NCBI GenBank assembly: GCA_032622095.1
Contig: CP136063.1
Location: 273,969,426 to 274,033,425, forward strand
Direction of reading: 5' to 3'
Source of the DNA: Siphonodentalium dalli
Taxonomy: Eukaryota; Mollusca; Scaphopoda; Gadilida; Siphonodentaliidae
DNA: 64,000 nt
The notes under the pieces were generated by a model. The model saw nothing but the letters and a program-made list of their open reading frames with translations, was not told where the DNA came from and made no database searches. The number at the start of each line of letters is the position of its first letter. Within the stretch, counting starts at the first letter, position 1. A program made the translations under genes and the position numbers. This document shows, one piece after another, positions 38,201-52,560 of this stretch.

Positions 38201-40457
38201 CAGGAATAAGACAGGCAATGAACGCTCTTTATTTGTAACATACCAGGAGTAAGACTAACAATGAACGCTCTTTATTGGTAACATACCAGGAGTAAGACTA
38301 ACAATGGACGTTCTTTGTTGGTTACATACCAGGGATAAGACTAACAATGAACGCTCTTTATTTGTAACATACCATGAATAAGACTAACAATGGACGTTCT
38401 TTGTTGGTTACATACCAGGAATAAGACTAGCAATGAACGCTCTTTATTTGTAACATATCAGGAGTAAGACTAACAATGAACGCTCTTTATTTGTAACTTA
38501 CCAAGAGTAAGACTAACAATGGACGTTATTTGTTGTTTACATACCAGGGATATGACTAGCAATGAACGCTCTTTATTTGTAACATGCAATGAATAAGACT
38601 AACAATTGACGTTCTTTGTTGGTTACATACCAGAAATAAGACTAGCAATGAACGCTCTTTATTTTTAACATACCATGAATAAGACTAACAATGGACGTTC
38701 TTTGTTGGTTACATACCAGGATTAAGACTAGCAATGAACGCTCTTTATTTGTAACATACAATGAGTATGACTAACTATGAACGCGCTTTATTTGTAACAT
38801 ACCAGGAATATACCAACAATGGACGTTCTTTGTTGGTTACATACCAGGAATAGATTAACAGTGAACGCTCTTTATTTGTAACATACCATGAATAAGACTA
38901 ACAATGGACGTTCTTTGTTGGTTACATACCAGGAGTAAGACTATCAATGAGCGTTCTTTATTTGTAACATACAAGGAATAGACTAACAATGAACGCTCTT
39001 TATTAGTAACATACCAGGAATAAGACTAACAATGAGCGTTCGCTATTTGTAACATACCAGGAATAAGACTAACAATGAGCGTTCTTTATTTGTAACATAC
39101 CATGACTAAGACTGACAATGAACGGTATTTATTGGTAACATACAATGAGTAGACTTACAATGAACGCTCTTTATGTGTAACATACCAGGAATAAGACTAA
39201 CAATGAACGATCTTTATTTGTAACATACCATGAATATACTAACAAGGAACGCTCTTTATTTCAAACATACCATGACTAATACTAACAATGAACGGTCTTA
39301 TTTTTAACATACAATGAGTAAGACTAACATTGAACGCTCTGTATTTGTAACATACCAGGCATAAGACTAACAATGAACGATCTTTATTTGTAACATACCA
39401 TGAATATACTAACAGTGAACGCTTTTTATGTGTATCATACCAGGAATAAGACTAACAATGAACGCTCTTTATTTGTAACATACCATGAACAAGAATAACA
39501 ATGGACGGTCTTTATTTGTAACATACCACGAATAGACTAACAATGAACGCTCTTCAATTGTAACATACCAGGAATAGACTAACAATGAACGCTCTTTATT
39601 TGTAACATACCAGGAATATACTAACAATGAACGCTCTTTATTTGTAACATACCAGGGATAGACCAACAATTAACGCTCTTTATTTGTAATATACCATGAA
39701 TAGACTAACAATGAACGTTCTTTATTTGTAACATACCATGAATAAACTAACAATGAACGTTCTTTATTTGTAACATACCAGGAATAAGACAAACAATGAA
39801 CGCTCTTTATTTGTAACATACCAGGAATAGTCTTACAATGAACGCTCTTTATTTGTAACATAACATGAATAGACTAGCAATGAACGCTCTTTATTAGTAA
39901 CATACCAGGAATATAATAACAATGAACGCTCTTTATTTGTAACATACCATGAATAGACTAAAAATGAACGTTCTTTATTTGTAACATACCAGGAATAGAG
40001 TAACAATGAACGCTCTTTATTTGTAACATACCAGGAATAGACTAACAATGAACGCTCTTTATTTGTAACTTACCAGGAATAGACTAACAATGAACGTTCT
40101 TTATTTGTAACATACCAGGAATAGACTAACAATGAGCGTTCTTTATTTGTAGCATATTAGGAGTAAGACTAACAATGAAAGTTCTTTATTTTTAACATAC
40201 AATGAGTAAGACTAACAATGAACGCTCTATATTTGTAACATACCAGGCATAAGACTAACAATGAACGATCTTTATTTGTAACATACCATGAATATATTAA
40301 CAATGAACGCTTTTTATGTGTATCATACCAGGAATAAGACTAACAATGAACGCTCTTTATTTGTAACATACCATGAATAAGAATAACAATGGACGGTCTT
40401 TATTTGTAACATACCACGAATAGACTAACAATGAACGCTCTTTAATTGTAACATACC
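35213..40457 (+). repeat. Forward block after island 2
   Basis: This is collinear with 21322-26630 (offset 13891, then 13827 bp) and with 52551-57794 (offset 17338, locally 17422, then 17337 bp). The 17422 offset marks two extra 42-bp monomers in the right-hand copy near 55010-55100. The later return to 17337 marks loss of about 85 bp there near 56250. Confidence 0.92.
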
Positions 40458-41210
40458 AGGAATAGACTAACAATGAACGCTCTTTATTTGTAACATACCA
40501 GGAATAGACTAACAATGAACGCTCTTTATTTGTAACATACCAGGGATAGACTAACAATTTACGCTCTTTATTTGTAACATACCATGAATAGACTAACAAT
40601 GAACGTTCTTTATTTGTAACAAACCAGGAATAGACTAACTATGAGCGTTCTTTATTTGTAACATACCAGGAGTAAGACTAGCAATGAACACACTTTATTT
40701 GTAACATACCAGGAGTAAGACTAACAATGAGCGTTCTTTATATGTAACATACCAGTAATATACTATCGATCAACGCTCTTTATATGTAACATACCAGGAG
40801 TAAGGCTAACAATGAGCGTTCTTTATTTTTAACATACCAGGAATAAGATTAACAATGAGCGATCTTTATTTGTAACATACCATGAATTTTCTAACAAGGA
40901 ACGCTCTTTATTGGTAATATACAATGAGTAGAGTAACAATGAACGCTCTTTATGTGTAATACACCAGGAATAAGACTAACAATGCACGATCATTATTTGT
41001 AACATACCATGAATATACTAACAATGAGCGTTCTTTATTGGTAACATACCAGGAGTAAGACTAACAATGAACGCTCTTTATTTAAAACATATCAGGAATA
41101 GACTAACAATGAGCGTTCTTTATTTGTAACATACAAGGAGTAAGACTAACAATGAACGCTCTTTATTTAAAACATATCAGGAATAGACTAACAATGAGCG
41201 TTCTTTATTT
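38665..41210 (+). repeat. 2546-bp tandem duplication, copy 1
   Basis: Offset 2546 bp to 41211-43756. The last 40 bp or so (41168-41210) differ, carrying a repeated TTTAAAACATATCAGG monomer that looks like the crossover scar. Confidence 0.9.
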
Positions 41211-43756
41211 GTAACATACCATGAATAAGACTAACACTGGACGTTCTTTGTTGGTTACATACCAGGATTAAGACTAGCAATGAACGCTCTTTATTTGTAA
41301 CATACAATGAGTATGACTAACTATGAACGCGCTTTATTTGTAACATACCAGGAATATACCAACAATGGACGTTCTTTGTTGGTTACATACCAGGAATAGA
41401 TTAACAGTGAACGCTCTTTATTTGTAACATACCATGAATAAGACTAACAATGGACGTTCTTTGTTGGTTACATACCAGGAGTAAGACTATCAATGAGCGT
41501 TCTTTATTTGTAACATACAAGGAATAGACTAACAATGAACGCTCTTTATTAGTAACATACCAGGAATAAGACTAACAATGAGCGTTCGCTATTTGTAACA
41601 TACCAGGAATAAGACTAACAATGAGCGTTCTTTATTTGTAACATACCATGACTAAGACTGACAATGAACGGTATTTATTGGTAACATACAATGAGTAGAC
41701 TTACAATGAACGCTCTTTATGTGTAACATACCAGGAATAAGACTAACAATGAACGATCTTTATTTGTAACATACCATGAATATACTAACAAGGAACGCTC
41801 TTTATTTCAAACATACCATGACTAATACTAACAATGAACGGTCTTATTTTTAACATACAATGAGTAAGACTAACATTGAACGCTCTGTATTTGTAACATA
41901 CCAGGCATAAGACTAACAATGAACGATCTTTATTTGTAACATACCATGAATATACTAACAGTGAACGCTTTTTATGTGTATCATACCAGGAATAAGACTA
42001 ACAATGAACGCTCTTTATTTGTAACATACCATGAACAAGAATAACAATGGACGGTCTTTATTTGTAACATACCACGAATAGACTAACAATGAACGCTCTT
42101 CAATTGTAACATACCAGGAATAGACTAACAATGAACGCTCTTTATTTGTAACATACCAGGAATATACTAACAATGAACGCTCTTTATTTGTAACATACCA
42201 GGGATAGACCAACAATTAACGCTCTTTATTTGTAATATACCATGAATAGACTAACAATGAACGTTCTTTATTTGTAACATACCATGAATAAACTAACAAT
42301 GAACGTTCTTTATTTGTAACATACCAGGAATAAGACAAACAATGAACGCTCTTTATTTGTAACATACCAGGAATAGTCTTACAATGAACGCTCTTTATTT
42401 GTAACATAACATGAATAGACTAGCAATGAACGCTCTTTATTAGTAACATACCAGGAATATAATAACAATGAACGCTCTTTATTTGTAACATACCATGAAT
42501 AGACTAAAAATGAACGTTCTTTATTTGTAACATACCAGGAATAGAGTAACAATGAACGCTCTTTATTTGTAACATACCAGGAATAGACTAACAATGAACG
42601 CTCTTTATTTGTAACTTACCAGGAATAGACTAACAATGAACGTTCTTTATTTGTAACATACCAGGAATAGACTAACAATGAGCGTTCTTTATTTGTAGCA
42701 TATTAGGAGTAAGACTAACAATGAAAGTTCTTTATTTTTAACATACAATGAGTAAGACTAACAATGAACGCTCTATATTTGTAACATACCAGGCATAAGA
42801 CTAACAATGAACGATCTTTATTTGTAACATACCATGAATATATTAACAATGAACGCTTTTTATGTGTATCATACCAGGAATAAGACTAACAATGAACGCT
42901 CTTTATTTGTAACATACCATGAATAAGAATAACAATGGACGGTCTTTATTTGTAACATACCACGAATAGACTAACAATGAACGCTCTTTAATTGTAACAT
43001 ACCAGGAATAGACTAACAATGAACGCTCTTTATTTGTAACATACCAGGAATAGACTAACAATGAACGCTCTTTATTTGTAACATACCAGGGATAGACTAA
43101 CAATTTACGCTCTTTATTTGTAACATACCATGAATAGACTAACAATGAACGTTCTTTATTTGTAACAAACCAGGAATAGACTAATTATGAGCGTTCTTTA
43201 TTTGTAACATACCAGGAGTAAGACTAGCAATGAACACACTTTATTTGTAACATACCAGGAGTAAGACTAACAATGAGCGTTCTTTATATGTAACATACCA
43301 GTAATATACTATCGATCAACGCTCTTTATATGTAACATACCAGGAGTAAGGCTAACAATGAGCGTTCTTTATTTTTAACATACCAGGAATAAGATTAACA
43401 ATGAGCGATCTTTATTTGTAACATACCATGAATTTTCTAACAAGGAACGCTCTTTATTGGTAATATACAATGAGTAGAGTAACAATGAACGCTCTTTATG
43501 TGTAATACACCAGGAATAAGACTAACAATGCACGATCATTATTTGTAACATACCATGAATATACTAACAATGAGCGTTCTTTATTGGTAACATACCAGGA
43601 GTAAGACTAACAATGAACGCTCTTTATTTAAAACATATCAGGAATAGACTAACAATGAGCGTTCTTTATTTGTAACATACAAGGAGTAAGACTAACAATG
43701 AACGCTCTTTATTTGTAACAAACCAGGAATAGACTATATAACAATGAGCGTTATTT
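41211..43756 (+). repeat. 2546-bp tandem duplication, copy 2
   Basis: Starts within AACATACCATGAATAAG, equivalent to 38665, and follows copy 1 with scattered single-base differences (for example CACTGGACG near 41236). Shared markers include the S-to-P type TACCAGGGATAG monomer and the TATCGATCAACG monomer. Confidence 0.9.
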
Positions 43757-45968
43757 ATTTGTAGCATACCAGGAGTAAGACTAACAATGAACGCTCTTTA
43801 TTGGTAACATACCAGGAGTAAGACTAACAATGGACGTTCTTTGTTGGTTACATACCAGGGATAAGACTAGCAATGAACGCTCTTTATTTGTAACATACCA
43901 TGAATAAGACTAACAATGGACGTTCTTTGTTGGTTACATACCAGGAATAAGACTAGCAATGAACGCTCTTTATTTGTAACATATCAGGAGTAAGACTAAC
44001 AATGAACGCTCTTTATTTGTAACTTACCAAGAGTAAGACTAACAATGGACGTTATTTGTTGTTTACATACCAGTGATAAGACTAGCAATGAACGCTCTTT
44101 ATTTGTAACATGCAATGAATAAGACTAACAATTGACGTTCTTTGTTGGTTACATACCAGAAATAAGACTAGCAATGAACGCTCTTTATTAGTAACATACC
44201 AGGAATAAGACTAACAATGAGCGTTCGCTATTTGTAACATACCAGGAATAAGACTAACAATGAGCGTTCTTTATTTGTAACATACCATGACTAAGACTGA
44301 CAATGAACGGTATTTATTGGTAACATACAATGAGTAGACTTACAATGAACGCTCTTTATGTGTAACATACCAGGAATAAGACTAACAATGAACGATCTTT
44401 ATTTGTAACATACCATGAATATACTAACAAGGAACGCTCTTTATTTCAAACATACCATGACTAATACTAACAATGAACGGTCTTATTTTTAACATACAAT
44501 GAGTAAGACTAACATTGGACGCTCTGTATTTGTAACATACCAGGCATAAGACTAACAATGAACGATCTTTATTTGTAACATACCATGAATATACTAACAG
44601 TGAACGCTTTTTATGTGTATCATACCAGGAATAAGACTAACAATGAACGCTCTTTATTTGTAACATACCATGAACAAGAATAACAATGGACGGTCTTTAT
44701 TTGTAACATACCACGAATAGACTAACAATGAACGCTCTTCAATTGTAACATACCAGGAATAAACAAACAATGAGCGTTCTTTATTTGTAACATACCAGGA
44801 ATAAGACTAGCAATGAACGTTCTTTATTTGTAACATACCAGGAATAGACTAGCAATGAACGCTCTTTATTTGTAACATACCAGGAATAGACTAACAATGG
44901 ACGTTCTTTATTTGTAACATACCAGGAATAGACTAACAATGAGCGTTCTTTATTTGTAACATACCAGGAATAAGACCAACAATGGACGTTCTTTATTTGT
45001 AACATATCAGGAATAGACTATCAATGGACACTCTTTATTTGTAACGTACCAGGAATAGACTAGCAATGAACGCTCTTTGTTTGTAACATACCATGAATAG
45101 ACTAGCAATGAACGCTTTTTATTTGTTACATACCAGGAATAGACTAGCAATGAACGCTCTTTATTTGTAACATACCATGAGTAAGACTAACTATGAACGC
45201 GCTTTATTTGTAACATACCAGGAATATACCAACAATGGACGTTCTTTGTTGGTTACATACCAGGAATAGATTAACAGTGAACGCTCTTTATTTGTAACAT
45301 ACCATGAATAAGACTAACAATGGACGTTCTGTGTTGGTTACATACCAGGAGTAAGACTATCAATGAGCGTTCTTTATTTGTAACATACAAGGAATAGACT
45401 AACAATGGACGTTCTTTGTTGGTTACATACCAGGATTAAGACTAGCAATAAACGCTCCTTATTTGTAGCATACAACGAATAAGACTAACAATGGACGTTC
45501 TTTGCTGGTTACATACCAGGAATAATACTAGCAATGAACGCTCTTTATTTGTACCATACCATGAGTAAGACTAACTATGAACCCTCTTTATTTGTAACAT
45601 ACCAGGAATAAGACTAACAATGAGCGTTCGCTATTTGTAACATACCAGGAATAAGACTAACAATGAGCGTTCTTTATTTGTAACATACCATGACTAAGAC
45701 TAACAATGAACGGTATTTATTGGTAACATACAATGAGTAGACTTACAATGAACGCTCTTTATGTGTAACATACCAGGAATAAGACTAACAATGAACGATC
45801 TTTATTTGTAACATACCATGAATATACTAACAAGGAACGCTCTTTATTTCTAACATACCATGACTAATACTAACAATGCACGGTCTTATTTTTAACATAC
45901 AATGAGTAAGACTAACATTGAACGCTCTGTATTTGTAACATACCAGGCATAATACTAACAATGGACGA
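42265..45968 (+). repeat. 3.7-kb tandem HOR, copy 1 (3704 bp)
   Basis: Overlaps the preceding duplication and is followed head-to-tail by 45969-49996. Near 45130 it lacks about 83 bp (two monomers) that the second copy keeps. Confidence 0.88.
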
Positions 45969-48900
45969 TCTTTATTTGTAACATACCATGAATAAACTAA
46001 CAATGAACGTTCTTTATTTGTAACATACCAGGAATAAGACAAACAATGAACGCTCTTTATTTGTAACATACCAGGAATAGTCTTACAATGAACGCTCTTT
46101 ATTTGTAACATAACATGAATAGACTAGCAATGAACGCTCTTTATTAGTAACATACCAGGAATATAATAACAATGAACGCTCTTTATTTGTAACATACCAT
46201 GAATAGACTAAAAATGAACGTTCTTTATTTGTAACATACCAGGAATAGAGTAACAATGAACGCTCTTTATTTGTAACATACCAGGAATAGACTAACAATG
46301 AACGCTCTTTATTTGTAACTTACCAGGAATAGACTAACAATGAACGTTCTTTATTTGTAACATACCAGGAATAGACTAACAATGAGCGTTCTTTATTTGT
46401 AGCATATTAGGAGTAAGACTAACAATGAAAGTTCTTTATTTTTAACATACAATGAGTAAGACTAACAATGAACGCTCTATATTTGTAACATACCAGGCAT
46501 AAGACTAACAATGAACGATCTTTATTTGTAACATACCATGAATATATTAACAATGAACGCTTTTTATGTGTATCATACCAGGAATAAGACTAACAATGAA
46601 CGCTCTTTATTTGTAACATACCATGAATAAGAATAACAATGGACGGTCTTTATTTGTAACATACCACGAATAGACTAACAATGAACGCTCTTTAATTGTA
46701 ACATACCAGGAATAGACTAACAATGAACGCTCTTTATTTGTAACATACCAGGAATAGACTAACAATGAACGCTCTTTATTTGTAACATACCAGTGATAGA
46801 CTAACAATTTACGCTCTTTATTTGTAACATACCATGAATAGACTAACAATGAACGTTCTTTATTTGTAACAAACCAGGAATAGACTAACTATGAGCGTTC
46901 TTTATTTGTAACATACCAGGAGTAAGACTAGCAATGAACACACTTTATTTGTAACATACCAGGAGTAAGACTAACAATGAGCGTTCCTTGTATGTAACAT
47001 ACCAGTAATATACTATCGATCAACGCTCTTTATATGTAACATACCAGGAGTAAGGCTAACAATGAGCGTTCTTTATTTTTAACATACCAGGAATAAGATT
47101 AACAATGAGCGATCTTTATTTGTAACATACCATGAATTTTCTAACAAGGAACGCTCTTTATTGGTAATATACAATGAGTAGAGTAACAATGAACGCTCTT
47201 TATGTGTAATACACCAGGAATAAGACTAACAATGCACGATCATTATTTGTAACATACCATGAATATACTAACAATGAGCGTTCTTTATTGGTAACATACC
47301 AGGAGTAAGACTAACAATGAACGCTCTTTATTTAAAACATATCAGGAATAGACTAACAATGAGCGTTCTTTATTTGTAACATACAAGGAGTAAGACTAAC
47401 AATGAACGCTCTTTATTTGTAACAAACCAGGAATAGACTATATAACAATGAGCGTTATTTATTTGTAGCATACCAGGAGTAAGACTAACAATGAACGCTC
47501 TTTATTGGTAACATACCAGGAGTAAGACTAACAATGGACGTTCTTTGTTGGTTACATACCAGGGATAAGACTAGCAATGAACGCTCTTTATTTGTAACAT
47601 ACCATGAATAAGACTAACAATGGACGTTCTTTGTTGGTTACATACCAGGAATAAGACTAGCAATGAACGCTCTTTATTTGTAACATATCAGGAGTAAGAC
47701 TAACAATGCACGCTCTTTATTTGTAACTTGCCAAGAGTAAGACTAACAGTGGACGTTATTTGTTGTTTACATACCAGTGATAAGACTAGCAATGAACGCT
47801 CTTTATTTGTAACATGCAATGAATAAGACTAACAATTGACGTTCTTTGTTGGTTACATACCAGAAATAAGACTAGCAATGAACGCTCTTTATTAGTAACA
47901 TACCAGGAATAAGACTAACAATGAGCGTTCGCTATTTGTAACATACCAGGAATAAGACTAACAATGAGCGTTCTTTATTTGTAACATACCATGACTAAGA
48001 CTGACAATGAACGGTATTTATTGGTAACATACAATGAGTAGACTTACAATGAACGCTCTTTATGTGTAACATACCAGGAATAAGACTAACAATGAACGAT
48101 CTTTATTTGTAACATACCATGAATATACTAACAAGGAACGCTCTTTATTTCAAACATACCATGACTAATACTAACGGTCTTATTTTTAACATACAATGAG
48201 TAAGACTAACATTGGACGCTCTGTATTTGTAACATACCAGGCATAAGACTAACAATGAACGATCTTTATTTGTAACATACCATGAATATACTAACAGTGA
48301 ACGCTTTTTATGTGTATCATACCAGGAATAAGACTAACAATGAACGCTCTTTATTTGTAACATACCATGAATATACTAACAAGGAACGCTCTTTATTTCA
48401 AACATACCATGACTAATACTAACGGTCTTATTTTTAACATACAATGAGTAAGACTAACATTGGACGCTCTGTATTTGTAACATACCAGGCATAAGACTAA
48501 CAATGAACGATCTTTATTTGTAACATACCATGAATATACTAACAGTGAACGCTTTTTATGTGTATCATACCAGGAATAAGACTAACAATGAACGCTCTTT
48601 ATTTGTAACATACCATGAACAAGAATAACAATGGACGGTCTTTATTTGTAACATACCACGAATAGACTAACAATGAACGCTCTTCAATTGTAACATACCA
48701 GGAATAAACAAACAATGAGCGTTCCTTATTTGTAACATACCAGGAATAAGACTAGCAATGAACGTTCTTTATTTGTAACATACCAGGAATAGACTAGCAA
48801 TGAACGCTCTTTATTTGTAACATACCAGGAATAGACTAACAATGGACGTTCTTTATTTGTAACATACCAGGAATAGACTAACAATGAGCGTTCTTTATTT

Positions 48901-49996
48901 GTAACATACCAGGAATAAGACCAACAATGGACGTTCTTTATTTGTAACATATCAGGAATAGACTATCAATGGACACTCTTTATTTGTAACGTACCAGGAA
49001 TAGACTAGCAATGAACGCTCTTTGTTTGTAACATACCATGAATAGACTAGCAATGAACGCTTTTTATTTGTTACATACAAGTAATAGACTAAAATGAGCG
49101 TTCGTTATTTGTAACATACCATGAATAGACTAACAATGAACGCTCTTTATTTGTAACATACCAGGAATAGACTAGCAATGAACGCTCTTTATTTGTAACA
49201 TACCATGAGTAAGACTAACTATGAACGCGCTTTATTTGTAACATACCAGGAATATACCAACAATGGACGTTCTTTGTTGGTTACATACCAGGAATAGATT
49301 AACAGTGAACGCTCTTTATTTGTAACATACCATGAATAAGACTAACAATGGACGTTCTGTGTTGGTTACATACCAGGAGTAAGACTATCAATGAGCGTTC
49401 TTTATTTGTAACATACAAGGAATAGACTAACAATGGACGTTCTTTGTTGGTTACATACCAGGATTAAGACTAGCAATAAACGCTCCTTATTTGTAGCATA
49501 CAACGAATAAGACTAACAATGGACGTTCTTTGCTGGTTACATACCAGGAATAATACTAGCAATGAACGCTCTTTATTTGTACCATACCATGAGTAAGACT
49601 AACTATGAACCCTCTTTATTTGTAACATACCAGGAATAAGACTAACAATGAGCGTTCGCTATTTGTAACATACCAGGAATAAGACTAACAATGAGCGTTC
49701 TTTATTTGTAACATACCATGACTAAGACTAACAATGAACGGTATTTATTGGTAACATACAATGAGTAGACTTACAATGAACGCTCTTTATGTGTAACATA
49801 CCAGGAATAAGACTAACAATGAACGATCTTTATTTGTAACATACCATGAATATACTAACAAGGAACGCTCTTTATTTCTAACATACCATGACTAATACTA
49901 ACAATGCACGGTCTTATTTTTAACATACAATGAGTAAGACTAACATTGAACGCTCTGTATTTGTAACATACCAGGCATAATACTAACAATGGACGA
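45969..49996 (+). repeat. 3.7-kb tandem HOR, copy 2 (4028 bp)
   Basis: Offsets to copy 1 change stepwise: 3704 bp, then 3697 bp after a 7-bp deletion at 48175, then 3945 bp after a 248-bp duplication, then 4028 bp after the two monomers missing from copy 1. The steps add up exactly, which supports the alignment. Confidence 0.9.
48121..48616 (+). repeat. 248-bp local tandem duplication
   Basis: The CTAACGGTCTTATT join, where 7 bp (AATGAAC) are missing relative to other copies, occurs at 48171 and again 248 bp later at 48419. Both copies carry the deletion, so the deletion came first and the duplication second. The period is about six monomers. Confidence 0.92.
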
Positions 49997-51442
49997 TCTT
50001 TATTTGTAACATACCATGAATATACTAACAATGAACGCATTTTATGTGTATCATACCAGGAATAAGACTAACAATGAACGCTCTTTATTTGTAACATACC
50101 ATGAACAAGAATAACAATGGACGGTCTTTATTTGTAACATACCACGAATAGACTAACAATGAACGCTCTTCAATTGTAACATACCAGGAATAGACTAACA
50201 ATGAACGCTCTTTATTTGTAACATACCAGGAATAGACTAACAATGAACGCTCTTTATTTGTAACATACCAGGGATAGACCAACAATTAACGCTCTTTATT
50301 TGTAATATACCATGAATATACTAACAAGGAACGCTCTTTATTTCTAACATACAAGGAGTAAGTCTAACAATGAACGCTCTTTATTTGTAACATACCAGGA
50401 ATAGACTAAATAACAATGAGCGTTATTTATTTGTAACAAACCAGAAATAGACTAACAATGAACGCTCTTTATTTTTAACTTACAATGTGTAAGACTAACA
50501 ATGAACGCTCTTTATTTGTAACATACCAGGAATAAGACTAGCATTTATTGTTATTCTATTACTGGTACGTTACAAATAAAGAACGCTCATTGTTAGTCTA
50601 GTCCTGGTATGTTACAAATAAAGAGCGTTCATTGTTAGTCTATTCCTGGTATGTTACAAATAAAGAACGTTCATTGTTAGTCTATTCGTGGTATGTTACA
50701 AATAAAGAGCGTTCATCGTTAGTCTTACTCCTGGAATGTTACCAATAAAGAACGCTCATTATTAGTATATTCCTGGTATGTTACAAATAAAGAGCGTTCA
50801 TTGTTAGTCTATTCCTGGTATGTTACAAATAAAGAACGTTCATTGTTAGTCTATTCATGGTATGTTACAAATAAAGAGCGTTCATTGTTAGACTATTCCT
50901 GGTATGTTACAAATAAAGAGCGTTCATTGTTAGTCTTACTCCTGGTATGTTACAAATAAATAACGCTCATTGTTAGTCTATTCCTTGTATGTTACAAATA
51001 AAGAGCGTTCATCGTTAGTCTTACTCCTGGAATGTTACCAATAAAGAACGCTCAGTATTAGTATATTCCTGGTATGTTACAAATAAAGAGCGTTCGATGT
51101 TAGTCTTACTCATTGTACGTTAAAAATAAAGACCCTTCATTGTTAGTCTTACTCTTGGTATGTTAACAATAAATAACGCTCATTGTTATTATATTCCTGG
51201 TATGTTACAAATAAAGAGCGTTCATTGTTAGTCTATTCCTGGTATGTTACAAATAAAGAACGCTCATTGTTAGTCTTATTCTTGGTATGTTTCAAATAAA
51301 GAGCGTTCATTGTTAGTCTATTCATGGTATGTAACCAACAAAGAACGTCCATTGTTAGTCTTATTCCTGGTATGTTACACATTAAGAGCGTTCATTGTTG
51401 GTCTATTCATTGTTACCAATAAGGACCGTTCATTGTTAGTCT

Positions 51443-52033
51443 TATTCATTGCATGTTACAAATAAAGAGCGTTCATTGCTAGTCATATCCCTGGTATGTA
51501 AACAACAAATAACGTCCATTGTTAGTCTTACTCTTGGTAAGTTACAAATAAAGAGCGTTCATTGTTAGTCTTACTCCTGATATGTTACAAATAAAGAGCG
51601 TTCATTGCTAGTCTTATTCCTGGTATGTAACCAACAAAGAACGTCCATTGTTAGTCTTATTCATGGTATGTTACAAAAAAGAGCGTTCATTGCTAGTCTT
51701 ATCCCTGGTATGTAACCAACAAAGAACGTCCATTGTTAGTCTTACTCCTGGTATGTTACCAATAAAGAGCGTTCATTGTTAGTCTTACTCCTGGTATGTT
51801 ACAAATAAAGAGCGTTCATTGCCTGTCTTATTCCTGGTATGTAACCAACAAAGTACGTCCATTGTTAGTCTTATTCATGGTATGTTACAAATAAAGATCA
51901 TTCACATACCAATAATGAGCGTTCATTGTTAGTCTTATTCCTGGTATGTTACAAATAAAGAGCGTTAATTGTTTATCTATTCCTGGTATGTTACAAATAC
52001 AGAGCGTTCATTGTTAGTCTATTCCTGGTATGT
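51443..52033 (-). repeat. Replaced tract in island 3, reverse complement of about 31.45-32.04 kb
   Basis: Between 51443 and 52033 the island stops matching island 2 (34106-34695) and instead reads as the reverse complement of 31450-32042. Paired positions sum to 83484-83485 across the whole tract: the half-deleted monomer marker 51896-51910 pairs with 31574-31588, and the A-run at 51675 pairs with the private T-run at 31804. The tract includes reversed 86-bp dimers. The length is almost unchanged (591 against 590 bp), as in a conversion. Confidence 0.88.
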
Positions 52034-52046
52034 AGTCTATTCCTGG
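52021..52046 (-). other. Truncated monomer at the edge of the replaced tract
   Basis: CTGGTATGT is followed directly by AGTCTATTCCTGG, so over half of a monomer is missing. The join lies exactly where similarity to island 2 resumes (52034 equals 34696). Confidence 0.9.
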
Positions 52047-52535
52047 TATGTTACAAATAAAGAACGCTCATTGTTAGTCTTATTCCTGGTATGTTACAAA
52101 TAAAGAGCATTCATTGTTAGTCTATTCCTGGTATGTAACCAACAAAGAACGTCCATTGTTAGTCTTATTCATGGTATGTTACAAATAAAGAGCGTTCACT
52201 GTTAGTCACCTCCTGGTAAATAACCAATAATGAGCGTTCATTGTTAGTCTATTCCTGGTATGTTACCAATACAGATCATTCATTGTTATTCGTATTCCTG
52301 GTATGTTACAAATAAAGAGCGTGCATTGTTAGTCTATTCCTGGTATGTTACAAATAAAGAGCGTTTATTGTTAGTCTATTCCTGGTATGTAACCAACAAA
52401 GAACGTCCATTGTTAGTCTTATTCCTGGTATGTTACACATTAAGAGCGTTCATTGTTAGTCTATTAATTGTTTGTTACCAATAAAGACCGTTCATTGTTA
52501 GTCTTAGTCATGGTATGTTTCAAATAAAGTGCGTT

Positions 52536-52560
52536 CATTGTTAGTATAAGACTAACAATG
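52536..52560. other. Right inversion breakpoint of island 3
   Basis: Third occurrence of the 10-bp-arm hairpin with spacer ATAAG, offset 17338 bp from 35198. Confidence 0.95.

Larger units (their letters stand above)
50541..52545 (-). repeat. Inverted satellite island 3 (about 2.0 kb)
   Basis: Same left and right breakpoints as island 2 at offset 17338 bp. The interior tract 51443-52033 differs from island 2. The plus-strand open repeat stretch at 52260-52484 equals those in islands 1 and 2. Confidence 0.95.
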
